Source of the DNA: Corynebacterium lujinxingii
GTDB taxonomy: Bacteria > Actinomycetota > Actinomycetes > Mycobacteriales > Mycobacteriaceae
Reading direction: 5' to 3'
Assembly (NCBI RefSeq): GCF_014490555.1
Contig: NZ_CP061032.1
Coordinates: 2,046,001 to 2,110,000, forward strand
DNA: 64,000 nt
Made by a program: the position numbers and the translations under genes. This document shows, piece after piece, positions 42,187 through 50,640 of this stretch. Under the pieces are notes generated by a model. It had not been told where the DNA came from and ran no database searches. It worked only from the letters and a program-made list of their open reading frames with translations. Each line of letters opens with the position of its first letter. The first letter of the stretch is position 1.

Positions 42187-42993
42187 TCACACCTCGATGG
42201 CGACGTTATCGAGCAACCGCGTGTTGCCTACCTTCGCAGCCACGAGCAGGCGGGCTGGTCCGGAGTAGTCTGCGGGAAGTTCGGACAGGTCGGGGGCGGT
42301 GGTGATGAGGTAGTCGATGTCGATGCTGGGGTCGTCGTCAAGCAATGCCCGCGCTTGCTCGAGGCTCCCGGTGGCCAACGCGCGCGGTATCGCGAGCGCG
42401 CGCGTGCGTTCCGCTGCAGACAGGTAACGATTGCGCGACGACAGCGCGAGACCGTCCTCGTCGCGCACAATCGGGCAGCCGTGGACGCGCACAGGCAGGT
42501 GAAGGTCCTCGACCATCTGCCGGATCAGCGCCAACTGCTGGTAGTCCTTCTCTCCGAAAAACGCGTCGGTGGCGCCGGTGAGGTTGAACAACTTCGCCAC
42601 CACCGTCAGCACACCCGCGAAGTGGGTCGGCCGGGTTTTGCCCTCCAGCACCGCACCCAGCGGGCCGGGCTGCACCGTGGTGCGCGGACCGTGCGGGTAC
42701 ATCGTCTCCGGCGAGGGCGCGAACACGGCGGCAACGCCCTCCGCCTCGAGTTTGGCCACGTCTTCGTCCAACGTGCGCGGGTACGCTTCCAGATCCTCGC
42801 CCGGCGCGAACTGCAACGGGTTCACGAAAATGCTGACCACCACTGGGTGGCCGAGCTTACGCGCTTCACGCGCCAAGGTGAGGTGGCCTTCGTGCAGGGC
42901 GCCCATGGTGGGAACGAGTGACAGGCCGGCGTCCTCACGCGTGCCTGCCAGGGTCTGCTGAAGTGCTTCCGGGGTATGAACAATTTCGGTCAT
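42187..42993 (-). CDS. panC: Pantothenate synthetase
   Basis: 268 residues from ATG 42993. Joins pantoate and beta-alanine with ATP. The nucleotide-binding PTMGALHEGH, FVNPLQFAPGEDLEAYPRT, FFGEKDYQQL and RVHGCPIVRDEDGLALSSRN are present. GATAAT lies 6 bases before the ATG on the minus strand, so a leaderless message is likely. clpB lies just upstream on the same strand and its stop is 26 bases away. A 13-mer family variant (GTCGTCGTCAAGC) is at 42331-42343. Confidence 0.95.
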   Translation of the reverse strand: MTEIVHTPEALQQTLAGTREDAGLSLVPTMGALHEGHLTLAREARKLGHPVVVSIFVNPLQFAPGEDLEAYPRTLDEDVAKLEAEGVAAVFAPSPETMYPHGPRTTVQPGPLGAVLEGKTRPTHFAGVLTVVAKLFNLTGATDAFFGEKDYQQLALIRQMVEDLHLPVRVHGCPIVRDEDGLALSSRNRYLSAAERTRALAIPRALATGSLEQARALLDDDPSIDIDYLITTAPDLSELPADYSGPARLLVAAKVGNTRLLDNVAIEV

Positions 42994-43019
42994 ACCCCGA
43001 TTATCCTCCCGGATCAGTA

Positions 43020-45566
43020 CTACGCCGCTGACACGTCCAGCGATTCGCCACCGTCGGCGACGTCGACGTGCACGGTGTCGCCGTCGCGGATGTCGCCGGC
43101 CAGCAGTTTCTTCGCCAGACGGTCGCCGATGGCCTGTTGGATCAGGCGGCGCAGCGGGCGGGCGCCGTAAGCCGGGTCGTAGCCGCGCTCGGCGAGCCAC
43201 GACTTCGCGGAGTCGGAGACGTCCAGTGTCAGTCGGCGAGCAGCGAGGCGCTCGGCCAAGCCCTCCAGCTGGATATCGACGATGCCCACCAACTGGTCCT
43301 GGCTCAGCGAATCGAACACCACCACGTCGTCGAGGCGGTTGATGAACTCCGGCTTGAAGTGGTGCTTGACCGCCTCCATGATCTGCTCGCGGTTACCGCC
43401 CGCGCCCAGGTTGGAGGTCAGGATCACCACCGTGTTGCGGAAATCCACCGTGCGTCCTTGTCCGTCGGTGAGGCGGCCTTCGTCGAGCACCTGCAGGAGC
43501 ACGTCGAAGACGTCGGGGTGGGCCTTTTCCACTTCGTCGAAAAGCACGAGCGAGTACGGGCGACGACGAACGGCCTCGGTGAGCTGGCCGCCAGCGTCGT
43601 AGCCGACGTATCCCGGAGGCGCACCGACGAGGCGGGCGACAGAGTGCTTCTCGCCGTACTCGGACATGTCGATGCGGATCATGGCGGTTTCGTCATCGAA
43701 GAGGAACTCGGACAGCGACTTGGCCAGCTCCGTCTTACCCACGCCGGTCGGACCGAGGAAGAGGAACGAGCCGATCGGACGGTTCGGATCCGCCACACCC
43801 GCACGGGAGCGGCGCACCGCGTCGGACACCGCGACAACGGCATCCTTCTGGCCGACGACACGCTCGCCGAGGACGCGCTCCATGTTGAGCAGCTTCTCGG
43901 TCTCGCCCTGCATCATCTTGCCGGCCGGAATGCCGGTCCAGGACGACACGACGTCCGCAATGGTGTCCGGGGTGACCTCCTCTTCCAGCATCGTTTTGTT
44001 GCTGGCCTCGGATTCCACCTTGGCCACCTCGGCCTCCAGTTCCGGGATGCGGCCGTAGCGCAGCTCGGAGACCTTGGCGTAGTCGCCGTCGCGCTCCGCG
44101 ATCTCGGACTCGTTGCGCAGGCGCTCGAGCTCCTCCTTCGCGGACTGGACCTTGTTCACCTCCGCCTTCTCGTTCTCCCACCGGGCCTTCATCTCGCCGA
44201 GGCGCTCGCGCTGGTCGGCGAGTTCCTCGCGCAAGTGCTCCAGACGTTCCTGGGAGGCGGCGTCGGACTCCTTCTCCAGCGCGATCTCCTCGATCTCGAG
44301 GCGGCGCACGACACGCTCCAACTCGTCGATCTCCTGCGGGGAGGAATCGATTTGCATGCGCAGGCGGGAGCCGGCTTCGTCGACAAGGTCAATGGCCTTA
44401 TCCGGCAGGAAGCGGTTCGTGATGTAACGGTTGGAAAGCTCCGCAGCCGACACGAGCGCCGAGTCCTGGATGCGCACGCCGTGGTGCACCTCGTAGCGCT
44501 CCTTCAGGCCACGCAGGATGCCGATGGTGTCCTCCACCGTCGGCTCGCCCACGTACACCTGCTGGAATCGGCGCTCGAGTGCGGCATCCTTCTCGATGTA
44601 CTGGCGGTACTCATCCAGTGTCGTCGCACCGACCAGACGCAGCTCACCGCGGGCGAGCAACGGCTTGATCATGTTGCCGGCATCCATCGCCGAGTCGCCG
44701 GAAGCGCCGGCGCCGACGATGGTGTGCATCTCGTCGATAAACGTGATGATCTGCCCGTTCGACTCCTTGATCTCGTCGAGGACAGCCTTGAGTCGCTCCT
44801 CGAACTCGCCACGGAACTTCGCGCCCGCGACCATCGAGCCGAGGTCCAACGAAATCAGCGTCTTGCCCTTCAGCGACTCCGGAACGTCACCTGCGACGAT
44901 GCGCCGCGCCAGGCCCTCCACGATCGCAGTCTTACCGACGCCCGGCTCACCGATGAGCACCGGGTTGTTCTTCGTGCGGCGCGAGAGCACCTGCACCACG
45001 CGGCGGATCTCCGAATCGCGCCCGATCACCGGGTCGATCTTGCCCTCACGCGCCCGGGCCGTCAGGTCCGTGGAGTACTTCTGCAGCGCCTGGAACTGGT
45101 CCTCCGGGTTCTCCGAAGTGACCTTCTTGCCGCCGCGCACCGACGGGAACGCCTCCTTGAGTGCGTCGAACGTCGCGCCGCGCTTGTGCAGCAACTCGGC
45201 GGCGTCATCCTTGCCCTTGGCGATACCGGCGAGGAGGACCTCGGCGGAGACGTATTCGTCGCCAAGCTCGCCCGCAAGATCCTGCGCCGTACTCAGCGCG
45301 GTCTGCAGATCGCGGTTGATGCCCGGGTTAGCCATGCCCTGGCCCTCCGCGCTCGGGTAGGAACTAATCAGCTCGCCGGCCTCGCGCGCGACAGTCTCTG
45401 GGTCAACGCCCGTGGCCTTGAGCACCGGAGCTGCGATGCCATCCTCCTGCTTGAGCAGCGCCTCGAGCACGTGCGCCGGGCGCATATCCGGGTTCCCGGC
45501 GGCGGAGGCGCGCATCTGCGCTTGCTGCAGGGCCTCCTGGGTTTTCTGTGTGTACTTGGATGCCAT
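43020..45566 (-). CDS. clpB: ATP-dependent chaperone ClpB
   Basis: 848 residues. Clp-N domain (1-145), first AAA+ module with GEPGVGKT and FIDEMH, a coiled-coil middle domain (about 405-520, repeated Glu/Arg/Leu heptads), and second AAA+ module with GPTGVGKT and FDEVEKAH, then a D2-small domain. It dissolves protein aggregates with DnaK/DnaJ/GrpE, encoded 8-12 kb away. A predicted SigH promoter overlapping a HAIR operator lies 46-78 bases upstream. Confidence 0.97.
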   Translation of the reverse strand: MASKYTQKTQEALQQAQMRASAAGNPDMRPAHVLEALLKQEDGIAAPVLKATGVDPETVAREAGELISSYPSAEGQGMANPGINRDLQTALSTAQDLAGELGDEYVSAEVLLAGIAKGKDDAAELLHKRGATFDALKEAFPSVRGGKKVTSENPEDQFQALQKYSTDLTARAREGKIDPVIGRDSEIRRVVQVLSRRTKNNPVLIGEPGVGKTAIVEGLARRIVAGDVPESLKGKTLISLDLGSMVAGAKFRGEFEERLKAVLDEIKESNGQIITFIDEMHTIVGAGASGDSAMDAGNMIKPLLARGELRLVGATTLDEYRQYIEKDAALERRFQQVYVGEPTVEDTIGILRGLKERYEVHHGVRIQDSALVSAAELSNRYITNRFLPDKAIDLVDEAGSRLRMQIDSSPQEIDELERVVRRLEIEEIALEKESDAASQERLEHLREELADQRERLGEMKARWENEKAEVNKVQSAKEELERLRNESEIAERDGDYAKVSELRYGRIPELEAEVAKVESEASNKTMLEEEVTPDTIADVVSSWTGIPAGKMMQGETEKLLNMERVLGERVVGQKDAVVAVSDAVRRSRAGVADPNRPIGSFLFLGPTGVGKTELAKSLSEFLFDDETAMIRIDMSEYGEKHSVARLVGAPPGYVGYDAGGQLTEAVRRRPYSLVLFDEVEKAHPDVFDVLLQVLDEGRLTDGQGRTVDFRNTVVILTSNLGAGGNREQIMEAVKHHFKPEFINRLDDVVVFDSLSQDQLVGIVDIQLEGLAERLAARRLTLDVSDSAKSWLAERGYDPAYGARPLRRLIQQAIGDRLAKKLLAGDIRDGDTVHVDVADGGESLDVSAA

Positions 45567-45611
45567 GAGTGCATCGTCCTTTCGTGGTTAATTTTGTTTC
45601 GCACCCCGTAT

Positions 45612-45644
45612 AACGCACGAAAGGTTGAGTCTGTTCCTGTCAAC
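45612..45644 (-). promoter_or_regulatory. clpB heat-shock promoter: SigH-type elements overlapping a HAIR operator
   Basis: On the minus strand GGAA (45634-45637) and GTT (45612-45614) are 19 bases apart, matching the SigH-type promoter of corynebacteria. The plus-strand sequence 45624-45644 reads GTTGAGT-N7-TGTCAAC, a HAIR-like inverted repeat for HspR. Overlap of the two would let HspR block SigH-driven transcription. Confidence 0.7.
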
Positions 45645-45679
45645 AAGAAAAAAGTTGCGCAGAGGTGGCTCAAGTGCGA

Positions 45680-45811
45680 ATCTGCTAGTGACACGCCGGG
45701 GGGAACTAGCAGATCAGTTCGTTGCGCATCTGTATTCGCAGATGATAATGAAAACCCGTCGCAATAAAAACGCGATCTGCTAGTGGCGTTCGTGAGCGAC
45801 TAGCAGATCGC
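45680..45811. repeat. Palindromic repeat family B, copies 1 and 2
   Basis: Copy 1: ATCTGCTAGT 45680-45689 with ACTAGCAGAT 45705-45714. Copy 2: GCGATCTGCTAGT 45772-45784 with ACTAGCAGATCGC 45799-45811, perfect 13-base arms. Both lie in the 279-base gap between the clpB start and the gltS stop, which otherwise shows only the clpB promoter and a small CATCTG...CAGATG dyad near 45728-45744. Confidence 0.85.
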
Positions 45812-45821
45812 AAAAAGCGCA

Positions 45822-45855
45822 CCCCGCTTTACGACGACCCCCGCTTTACGACGAC
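45822..45855. repeat. 17-bp tandem duplication at the gltS stop
   Basis: CCCCGCTTTACGACGAC occurs at 45822-45838 and 45839-45855. The gltS stop codon lies within the second copy. Each unit contains GCTTTACGACGAC, a middle-base variant of the dispersed 13-mer. Confidence 0.9.
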
Positions 45856-47177
45856 TCCTCGCGCACCGGTATCCACTTCAGCACGTACGCCATCACCACC
45901 ACCGCAACGGCGACCGCGAAGGACACCCACGCGAACCCGGTGACAAACCCGGCGATGACGGCAATCGGCGCGAGGATGGTCATGCCGATCTCGAACGGGG
46001 CGAAGCCGACGTAGGCCACGCCGTACTCGTTCAGCGTGCCGGATTTGAGTTTCGGGTCCACCATCTTCAGCAGCGCGATGCCGGTGGCAACCGCGGCAGT
46101 GGCCCAGCCCCAGCCGAACAGGCCGCGCTCGAGCCACTTTTCGCCGAAGAAGCGCGGACCGGCCCACAGCATCCACACCAGGCAGAACACGGTGCCGAGC
46201 ACGAACAGGACCACGAGCGCCTGCCAGTAGCCGGCCAGCGCGGCCGGCACGATGGAGGCGATGCCGAAGGCGATCATGTAGTCGGTGGCAGCACCCGAGA
46301 CCGAGTTAATGGTGGAGCTGTCCAGGTAGTTCGGACGGCCGGCGAGCTTCAGCACGAGACGCCCGATAAGCCCGACCACGAACGCCATGGCGAACAGCGG
46401 GATGGACACGTTCGACCACTGGTCCTTAATCACCGAGTTGAGCATGTAGGCGATCAGCACCGTGAACACGATGAAGCCGGCGTGCAGCGCGAGCGGCTCG
46501 ATGGACGACGGGTTGGTCGTGGCCTTGCCGATGGATGGGCGTTCCGCTTCGTTGCGGATGTAGCCGGTGCGCAGGTCGTCGGGAAGCGTGCCCGCGAGCT
46601 GCGAGGCTTTGCCCTTGCGGATGCCCCAGTTGGCCATGATCACGCCGCCGACGATCGCCACGAGGGTGCCCACGGTGGCGGAGGTGAAGCCGAGCGAGGA
46701 TGCGCCCTCCACGCCGATTTCCTCCAGCGCAGAACCGACTGCCGCGGCGGTGCCGAAGCCGCCGACGAAGCCGACGGGCAGCATCATGCCGAACCACGGC
46801 TCGGTGCCGAAGACCGGCGCGAACAGGTACATGCCCAGCAGCATGAACAGGCCCCACTGGCCCATGAACATTGCGGTGGAGTAGCCCCACATGTTGCGCG
46901 CGCCCGAGGCGACGGAGCCGCCGAGTTCCATCGAGTACGCCATCGATGCGAACACCACCGCAATCAACAGGGTGGTGTAGGTGCCCACCTGGTCGGACCA
47001 GTTGATCACGCCGAGCATTTCCGGCCCGAGGATAAGCCCGAGCAGGCCGGCGGTGATCGGTGCGGGCAAGAGCAGCGCCTGCAGCACGCGCAGGCGGTTG
47101 CGCAGGATGTTGCCGATAATCAGCAGGATGGAGATCCAGCCGATGTCGGTGAGTAGCGTGTACGGGGTGAACTCCAT
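45846..47177 (-). CDS. gltS: Sodium/glutamate symporter GltS family
   Basis: 443 residues, about ten to twelve membrane helices in two inverted halves. ITAGLLGLILGPEMLG near the start, GFGTAAAVGSALEE (a Gly/Ala-rich substrate loop) and GAATDYMIAFGIASI in the second half are typical of GltS. A central polar segment (GTLPDDLRTGYIRNEAERPSIGKA) separates the halves. Whether it imports glutamate here or another acid is not shown. ATG 47177; the longer frame to 48020 is a shadow of the divergent gene. Confidence 0.82.
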   Translation of the reverse strand: MEFTPYTLLTDIGWISILLIIGNILRNRLRVLQALLLPAPITAGLLGLILGPEMLGVINWSDQVGTYTTLLIAVVFASMAYSMELGGSVASGARNMWGYSTAMFMGQWGLFMLLGMYLFAPVFGTEPWFGMMLPVGFVGGFGTAAAVGSALEEIGVEGASSLGFTSATVGTLVAIVGGVIMANWGIRKGKASQLAGTLPDDLRTGYIRNEAERPSIGKATTNPSSIEPLALHAGFIVFTVLIAYMLNSVIKDQWSNVSIPLFAMAFVVGLIGRLVLKLAGRPNYLDSSTINSVSGAATDYMIAFGIASIVPAALAGYWQALVVLFVLGTVFCLVWMLWAGPRFFGEKWLERGLFGWGWATAAVATGIALLKMVDPKLKSGTLNEYGVAYVGFAPFEIGMTILAPIAVIAGFVTGFAWVSFAVAVAVVVMAYVLKWIPVREESS

Positions 47178-47258
47178 CGCAGCACCTCTCTCCTTTATCA
47201 ACTTATAGAAATCAGACGGGTGCAACTGTATCCCACCGCAGGTAAGTACCCTGATTCC

Positions 47259-48287
47259 ATGCCTGTATCCGAGCTGCTCCGCAACCACGGCGAGACCATC
47301 AGTCGCGGCTGGCGCACCCGCTTCACCGACGCGTACCCCCACGCCACGACGATGCTTCCCCCTGGCGAGCGCATGCCGCAATCGCTTATCGACGCCACCA
47401 CGTGGCTGCTCACCAACGTCCCAGAAAGCACCACCGAGCTGCCCGAAGAGGCCAGGCAGCGGCTGCGCGCGATCGCGCTCGACCTGCGCCGCACCGGTTT
47501 CCCGGCCGAGGAGTACCCCAACGCGGTGCGGATGCTTGCCGAGGAAATCCGCGCCGCCGGCGGCGTCGGCGACCTGCCAGAGCTCGACGCCGCGGCCGAG
47601 GTGATGCGGGAGGCGGCCTCGCAGATGGACCACGCAGGCGTGCCGGCGGCCTCGGCCGCGCAGGTCACCGGCGTGGAGGACCACGACGGGGTAAAAGTCG
47701 TGCGCCTCGAGGCCGGCACGCGCGTCGCGTACGCGCCCGGCGAAACGTTGCCGGTCATGTCGCCTGCCGCGCCAGGTGTGTGGACCGGGCTGATCCCGGC
47801 GCTGCCGTCGAACGAGTTCGGCCAGTTGGAGTTCCACATCGGCGCCGACACCGGCATCGATGTGGAGCCCGGGGCGTGGCTGACGTTGGGGTCGGGTCGC
47901 GGGGGTCTGCAGGGGGTCGTCGATAAGCAAGTGCTTATGGTGGCCGCGGGGACGGGGCTGGCGGCGGCGAAGGCGCTGATTTTCCACTGGTTGGAGCGCG
48001 GGGAGCGCCCGGAGGTGCACCTGGTCTCGGATGCGACGTACGACCGGGCGGCACTGGACACGCTGGCGGCGGCGCAGGACTGGTTGGACGTGAGTTGGGT
48101 GGCGGAATCGCGCCTTGGCGCACCGCTGGAACGGGTCATCTCAGGTGCGGGCATGTGGTGGGGCCGCGACGTGATCGTGTGCGCGGGCGAAGATCGGGCG
48201 GCGCGGTTACGTGACGCACTGGACGGCGCGGCGAACGTGCAGGTCATCGCGCACGACGCGGTGCCGGAGTGGTTCAGCGCATCGTAG
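47259..48287 (+). CDS. Degenerate flavohaemoglobin-like protein (Rv0385-like)
   Basis: 342 residues. Residues 1-130 align by eye with a globin (RFTDAYPHATTML, LRRTGFPAEEYPNAVRMLAEEIR) and 140-342 with a ferredoxin-reductase-type FAD/NAD module (VLMVAAGTGLAAAKALIFHWLE). In flavohaemoglobins the segment equivalent to RRTGF is KHxSF with the haem-binding His; here that position is Arg78. The FAD motif RxYS is not evident (PVMSPAAPG instead). Haem-based NO oxidation is thus doubtful. ATG 47259 lies 6 bases after TACCCT, leaderless. Its 3' end overlaps the convergent nitrilase by 14 bases. Confidence 0.65.
   Translation: MPVSELLRNHGETISRGWRTRFTDAYPHATTMLPPGERMPQSLIDATTWLLTNVPESTTELPEEARQRLRAIALDLRRTGFPAEEYPNAVRMLAEEIRAAGGVGDLPELDAAAEVMREAASQMDHAGVPAASAAQVTGVEDHDGVKVVRLEAGTRVAYAPGETLPVMSPAAPGVWTGLIPALPSNEFGQLEFHIGADTGIDVEPGAWLTLGSGRGGLQGVVDKQVLMVAAGTGLAAAKALIFHWLERGERPEVHLVSDATYDRAALDTLAAAQDWLDVSWVAESRLGAPLERVISGAGMWWGRDVIVCAGEDRAARLRDALDGAANVQVIAHDAVPEWFSAS
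47916..47928 (-). repeat. Dispersed 13-mer, copy 8
   Basis: Exact reverse-complement copy, read Val-Val-Asp-Lys, followed at once by GTGCTTATGG, a broken second half. The same sequence arrangement at 52426-52455 is intact. Confidence 0.88.
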
Positions 48288-49104
48288 TTGTCGCCCGGAT
48301 CGCGCCCAGCGGGAGTGTGGTGCGCTGCGTGTCCGCCTCGGTGGGGTCGATGTCGACGATGAGGGTTTCGGGCCCGTAGGAGGCTTCGTCGATACGCACG
48401 CCCGCGGGGTCGACCACCGCGGAGTGCCCCGCGCCGGTAGGTCCGGACGGCTCGCCGGCCTTCACCTCAAAGTCCGGGCGCGATTGGCCGGCAGCGGCGA
48501 TGAACACGCCAGCATCGAGGGCACGCGCGGCGGTGAGGGTGCGCCACTGTTCGACCTTGCCTGGCCCGTCGGCCCAGCTCGTCGGCACGACCACCACCTG
48601 CGCGCCACGGTCGGCGAGCGCCTGGAACTGCTCGGGGAAGCGGATGTCGAAGCAGGTGGCCACGCCGACAGTGACGCCCTGGTGGTCGAAGGTGACCAGT
48701 TCGGAGCCGGGGCGCACGGTGTCGGACTCGCGGTAGTTGAACGCGTCGTAGGTGTGGATCTTGTCGTAGCCCGTGTGCACGCCCCCGCCCGTGATCAGCA
48801 CGGTGTTGTACACGCGGTTGATGGTTTTACCGTCGCGCTCCAAGGTATCCGCCGGGCGGAACATGCCGGCCACGATGGTCACACCGAGTTCGTCGGCGAG
48901 CTCGCGCATCCCCGTTGCGAACGGCCCGTCTAGCTCCTCAGCCTGCGTGTCCAGCCTGCCCTGCTCAAATGCCTGGCTGGACGCCTCCGGCAGCACGATC
49001 AGCGTCGCACCTTGTCTCGCCGCGTCGTGCACCAGCGGGGCAAGGTGCGCAAAATTTTCCATCTTGTCACTGCCTGTGGCCGTTTGCACCAACCCGATTT
49101 TCAT
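48274..49104 (-). CDS. Nitrilase-superfamily carbon-nitrogen hydrolase
   Basis: 276 residues. The Glu-Lys-Cys triad is visible: Glu40 in VLPEAS, Lys in YDKIHTYDAFNYRES, Cys in VGVATCFDIRFPE. The last two motifs fit the omega-amidase / Nit1-Nit2-type branch, which deaminates alpha-ketoglutaramate or deaminated glutathione, but substrate cannot be settled by eye. TAGAGT precedes ATG 49104 by 7 bases, so probably leaderless. A DnaA box overlaps its start codon. Confidence 0.85.
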   Translation of the reverse strand: MKIGLVQTATGSDKMENFAHLAPLVHDAARQGATLIVLPEASSQAFEQGRLDTQAEELDGPFATGMRELADELGVTIVAGMFRPADTLERDGKTINRVYNTVLITGGGVHTGYDKIHTYDAFNYRESDTVRPGSELVTFDHQGVTVGVATCFDIRFPEQFQALADRGAQVVVVPTSWADGPGKVEQWRTLTAARALDAGVFIAAAGQSRPDFEVKAGEPSGPTGAGHSAVVDPAGVRIDEASYGPETLIVDIDPTEADTQRTTLPLGAIRATTTMR

Positions 49105-49143
49105 GTGGATAACTCTATGCGCGATTCCGGTGGGTTATCCACA
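49104..49143. promoter_or_regulatory. Inverted pair of perfect DnaA boxes
   Basis: TGTGGATAA at 49104-49112 and TTATCCACA at 49135-49143 are exact consensus DnaA boxes in opposite orientation, 22 bases apart, in the 91-base gap between two divergent genes. Confidence 0.65.
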
Positions 49144-49195
49144 GATTTTCGCCCGCCTCTTGTGCCGTTCGTTTCGCCCACACACACTTCTGCGC

Positions 49196-49444
49196 ATGAA
49201 ACTCGAATTGACCACACACACCGCCCCAACCGCCCGTCGTTTAACGCGCTTGTTTACACCGCTGCCGTTTTCCGGCATCAGCGCCTCACGCACCGCCGCC
49301 GCGCTGGAATCGTTACGCACGCAAACGCACTCGCTTATCGACGACACCACGCACCACCTCAACACCCACCTCGGTTCCATCGCCGACTTCGCCTCGTCCG
49401 TCGAGACCGTAGATGCCGACCTGGAAGCGAGGCTGCGACCGTGA
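49196..49444 (+). CDS. Small helical protein, WXG100-like partner of the DUF1023 hydrolase
   Basis: 82 residues from ATG 49196. Apart from a short N-terminal strand it is helical: PFSGISASRTAAALESLRTQ, a turn around Leu-Ile-Asp-Asp (13-mer copy 9), then HHLNTHLGSIADFASSVETVDADLEARL. The hairpin of two helices, ~80-residue length and FSG at the place of the WxG turn recall WXG100 proteins. It overlaps the hydrolase gene by GTGA, so the two products are made together. No family is recognised with certainty. Confidence 0.6.
   Translation: MKLELTTHTAPTARRLTRLFTPLPFSGISASRTAAALESLRTQTHSLIDDTTHHLNTHLGSIADFASSVETVDADLEARLRP
49333..49345 (+). repeat. Dispersed 13-mer GCTTATCGACGAC, copy 9
   Basis: Exact copy in the small gene at 49196, read Ser-Leu-Ile-Asp-Asp at its predicted interhelical turn. 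Confidence 0.88.
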
Positions 49445-50586
49445 CGTACCGCCCTGCACTAGATGCCGCAGAACTCGACACGGCGGCGCTGTCGCTCCGC
49501 CTCGCTGCTGCTGCCGCCACCGAGCGCGCCCGCCACGCCCCTTTTGCCCGCACCTCGTTAGTCTCCACCGGATTTTCCGGTGAAGCGGCCACGCTGGCCT
49601 ACGCCAAGATCGACGTCTTCGGCGGGGTGTTCGCGCGCGGAGCGGCAGATCTGCAGGCCGCGGCGGTCCTCGTCGATACGGCGGCGCGGCTGCAGCGCCA
49701 ACTCGACGAGGCCGCCGACTTCGCCGCAAACCACCTCCACCAGCGCGCGGTGCTGTGGCTGAACTCCATGTCCATGCTGCTCGATCTCGAACTCTCCCGC
49801 TCGCTGTTACGTCTCGGCGACGGCGAGCAAGACTACGACCCGCTCTTCGCCCACCCGGACGCCTCGTTTTCCGACCTGCACGCCCGCCACGCGCCCACCC
49901 TGCCCGCCACCACCCTGTCGGCCGTTGAGCGCCACGGCGGCACCGTTCTTGAAGCCGGCCCCGAATCCACCACCGTCATCGTCGGCGACACCGTCGACCC
50001 GGCGCGGGTGATCACGCTGGTCGCCGGCGCCACCACCGGCACACCTGCGAAACTCGAAGGCGAACTGGTCAAAGCGACACGGCTGGCGCAGCAGACGGGG
50101 GCGGCGGTCGTCGTCTGGCAGGGCTACGCTCCCCCGCCCACCGTCCCGCACGCGGTTTCACGGCAGCGCGCGAACGCCGGCGCGGACGACCTGGCCATGT
50201 TCCAGGCCGCCCTCGACGAGCGTTTCCCTGCGGCGCAGAAAACCGTCATCTCGCACAGCTACGGCACGCTTTTGGCCACTACCGCCGCCCGCGACCACGG
50301 GCTTATCGCTGACGACCTGTGGGTGCTCGGCAGCGCAGGCGTGGCGGGCGAGCACGTCTCCGAGCTCACGCTTGCCGACGACACCAGCACCGTCCACATC
50401 GTCGACTCCCCAGACGACATCATCCTGCGGTTGCGCTCCGGTCCGTCGGCCGTACTCGGCGCATCCCCCTCGCACGTCGGCTGGGGCGGCGAGCGTGTCG
50501 AGGGGGTCACGGGCGGGCACACCGATTACTTCACAGACCCGGCGTTCGTGTCTGCTTTGCAACAGCGGGCCGACCCAGCTAGATAA
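49441..50586 (+). CDS. DUF1023 alpha/beta hydrolase with WXG100-like N-terminus
   Basis: 381 residues from GTG 49441. Residues ~1-115 are helical and Ala-rich, with FSGEAATLAYAKIDVFGG in the place of a WxG-type turn. Residues ~160-330 form the DUF1023 alpha/beta hydrolase core with the nucleophile elbow HSYGT (Ser) after KTVIS, and a late GGHTDYF that supplies the usual histidine. DUF1023 proteins in actinobacteria often carry ESX-type N-termini; substrate is unknown. No signal peptide. A family variant of the 13-mer (GCTTGCCGACGAC) is at 50370-50382. Confidence 0.75.
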   Translation: MTYRPALDAAELDTAALSLRLAAAAATERARHAPFARTSLVSTGFSGEAATLAYAKIDVFGGVFARGAADLQAAAVLVDTAARLQRQLDEAADFAANHLHQRAVLWLNSMSMLLDLELSRSLLRLGDGEQDYDPLFAHPDASFSDLHARHAPTLPATTLSAVERHGGTVLEAGPESTTVIVGDTVDPARVITLVAGATTGTPAKLEGELVKATRLAQQTGAAVVVWQGYAPPPTVPHAVSRQRANAGADDLAMFQAALDERFPAAQKTVISHSYGTLLATTAARDHGLIADDLWVLGSAGVAGEHVSELTLADDTSTVHIVDSPDDIILRLRSGPSAVLGASPSHVGWGGERVEGVTGGHTDYFTDPAFVSALQQRADPAR

Positions 50587-50640
50587 ATGTCGTTACCATG
50601 GCTCACGTTCAAAGAAACGATTAATCAGGAGTTAGCAGTA

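Noticed and set aside
43068..45767. An 899-residue plus-strand frame opposite clpB
   Set aside because: Antisense shadow of clpB; His/Val/Gly-rich composition without recognisable motifs.
49321..49345. Explaining the 13-mer by a conserved Leu-Ile-Asp-Asp peptide
   Set aside because: Several copies read VVDK or SSIS or are intergenic, and the bases flanking the LIDD codons are also conserved, so a protein-level cause is insufficient.
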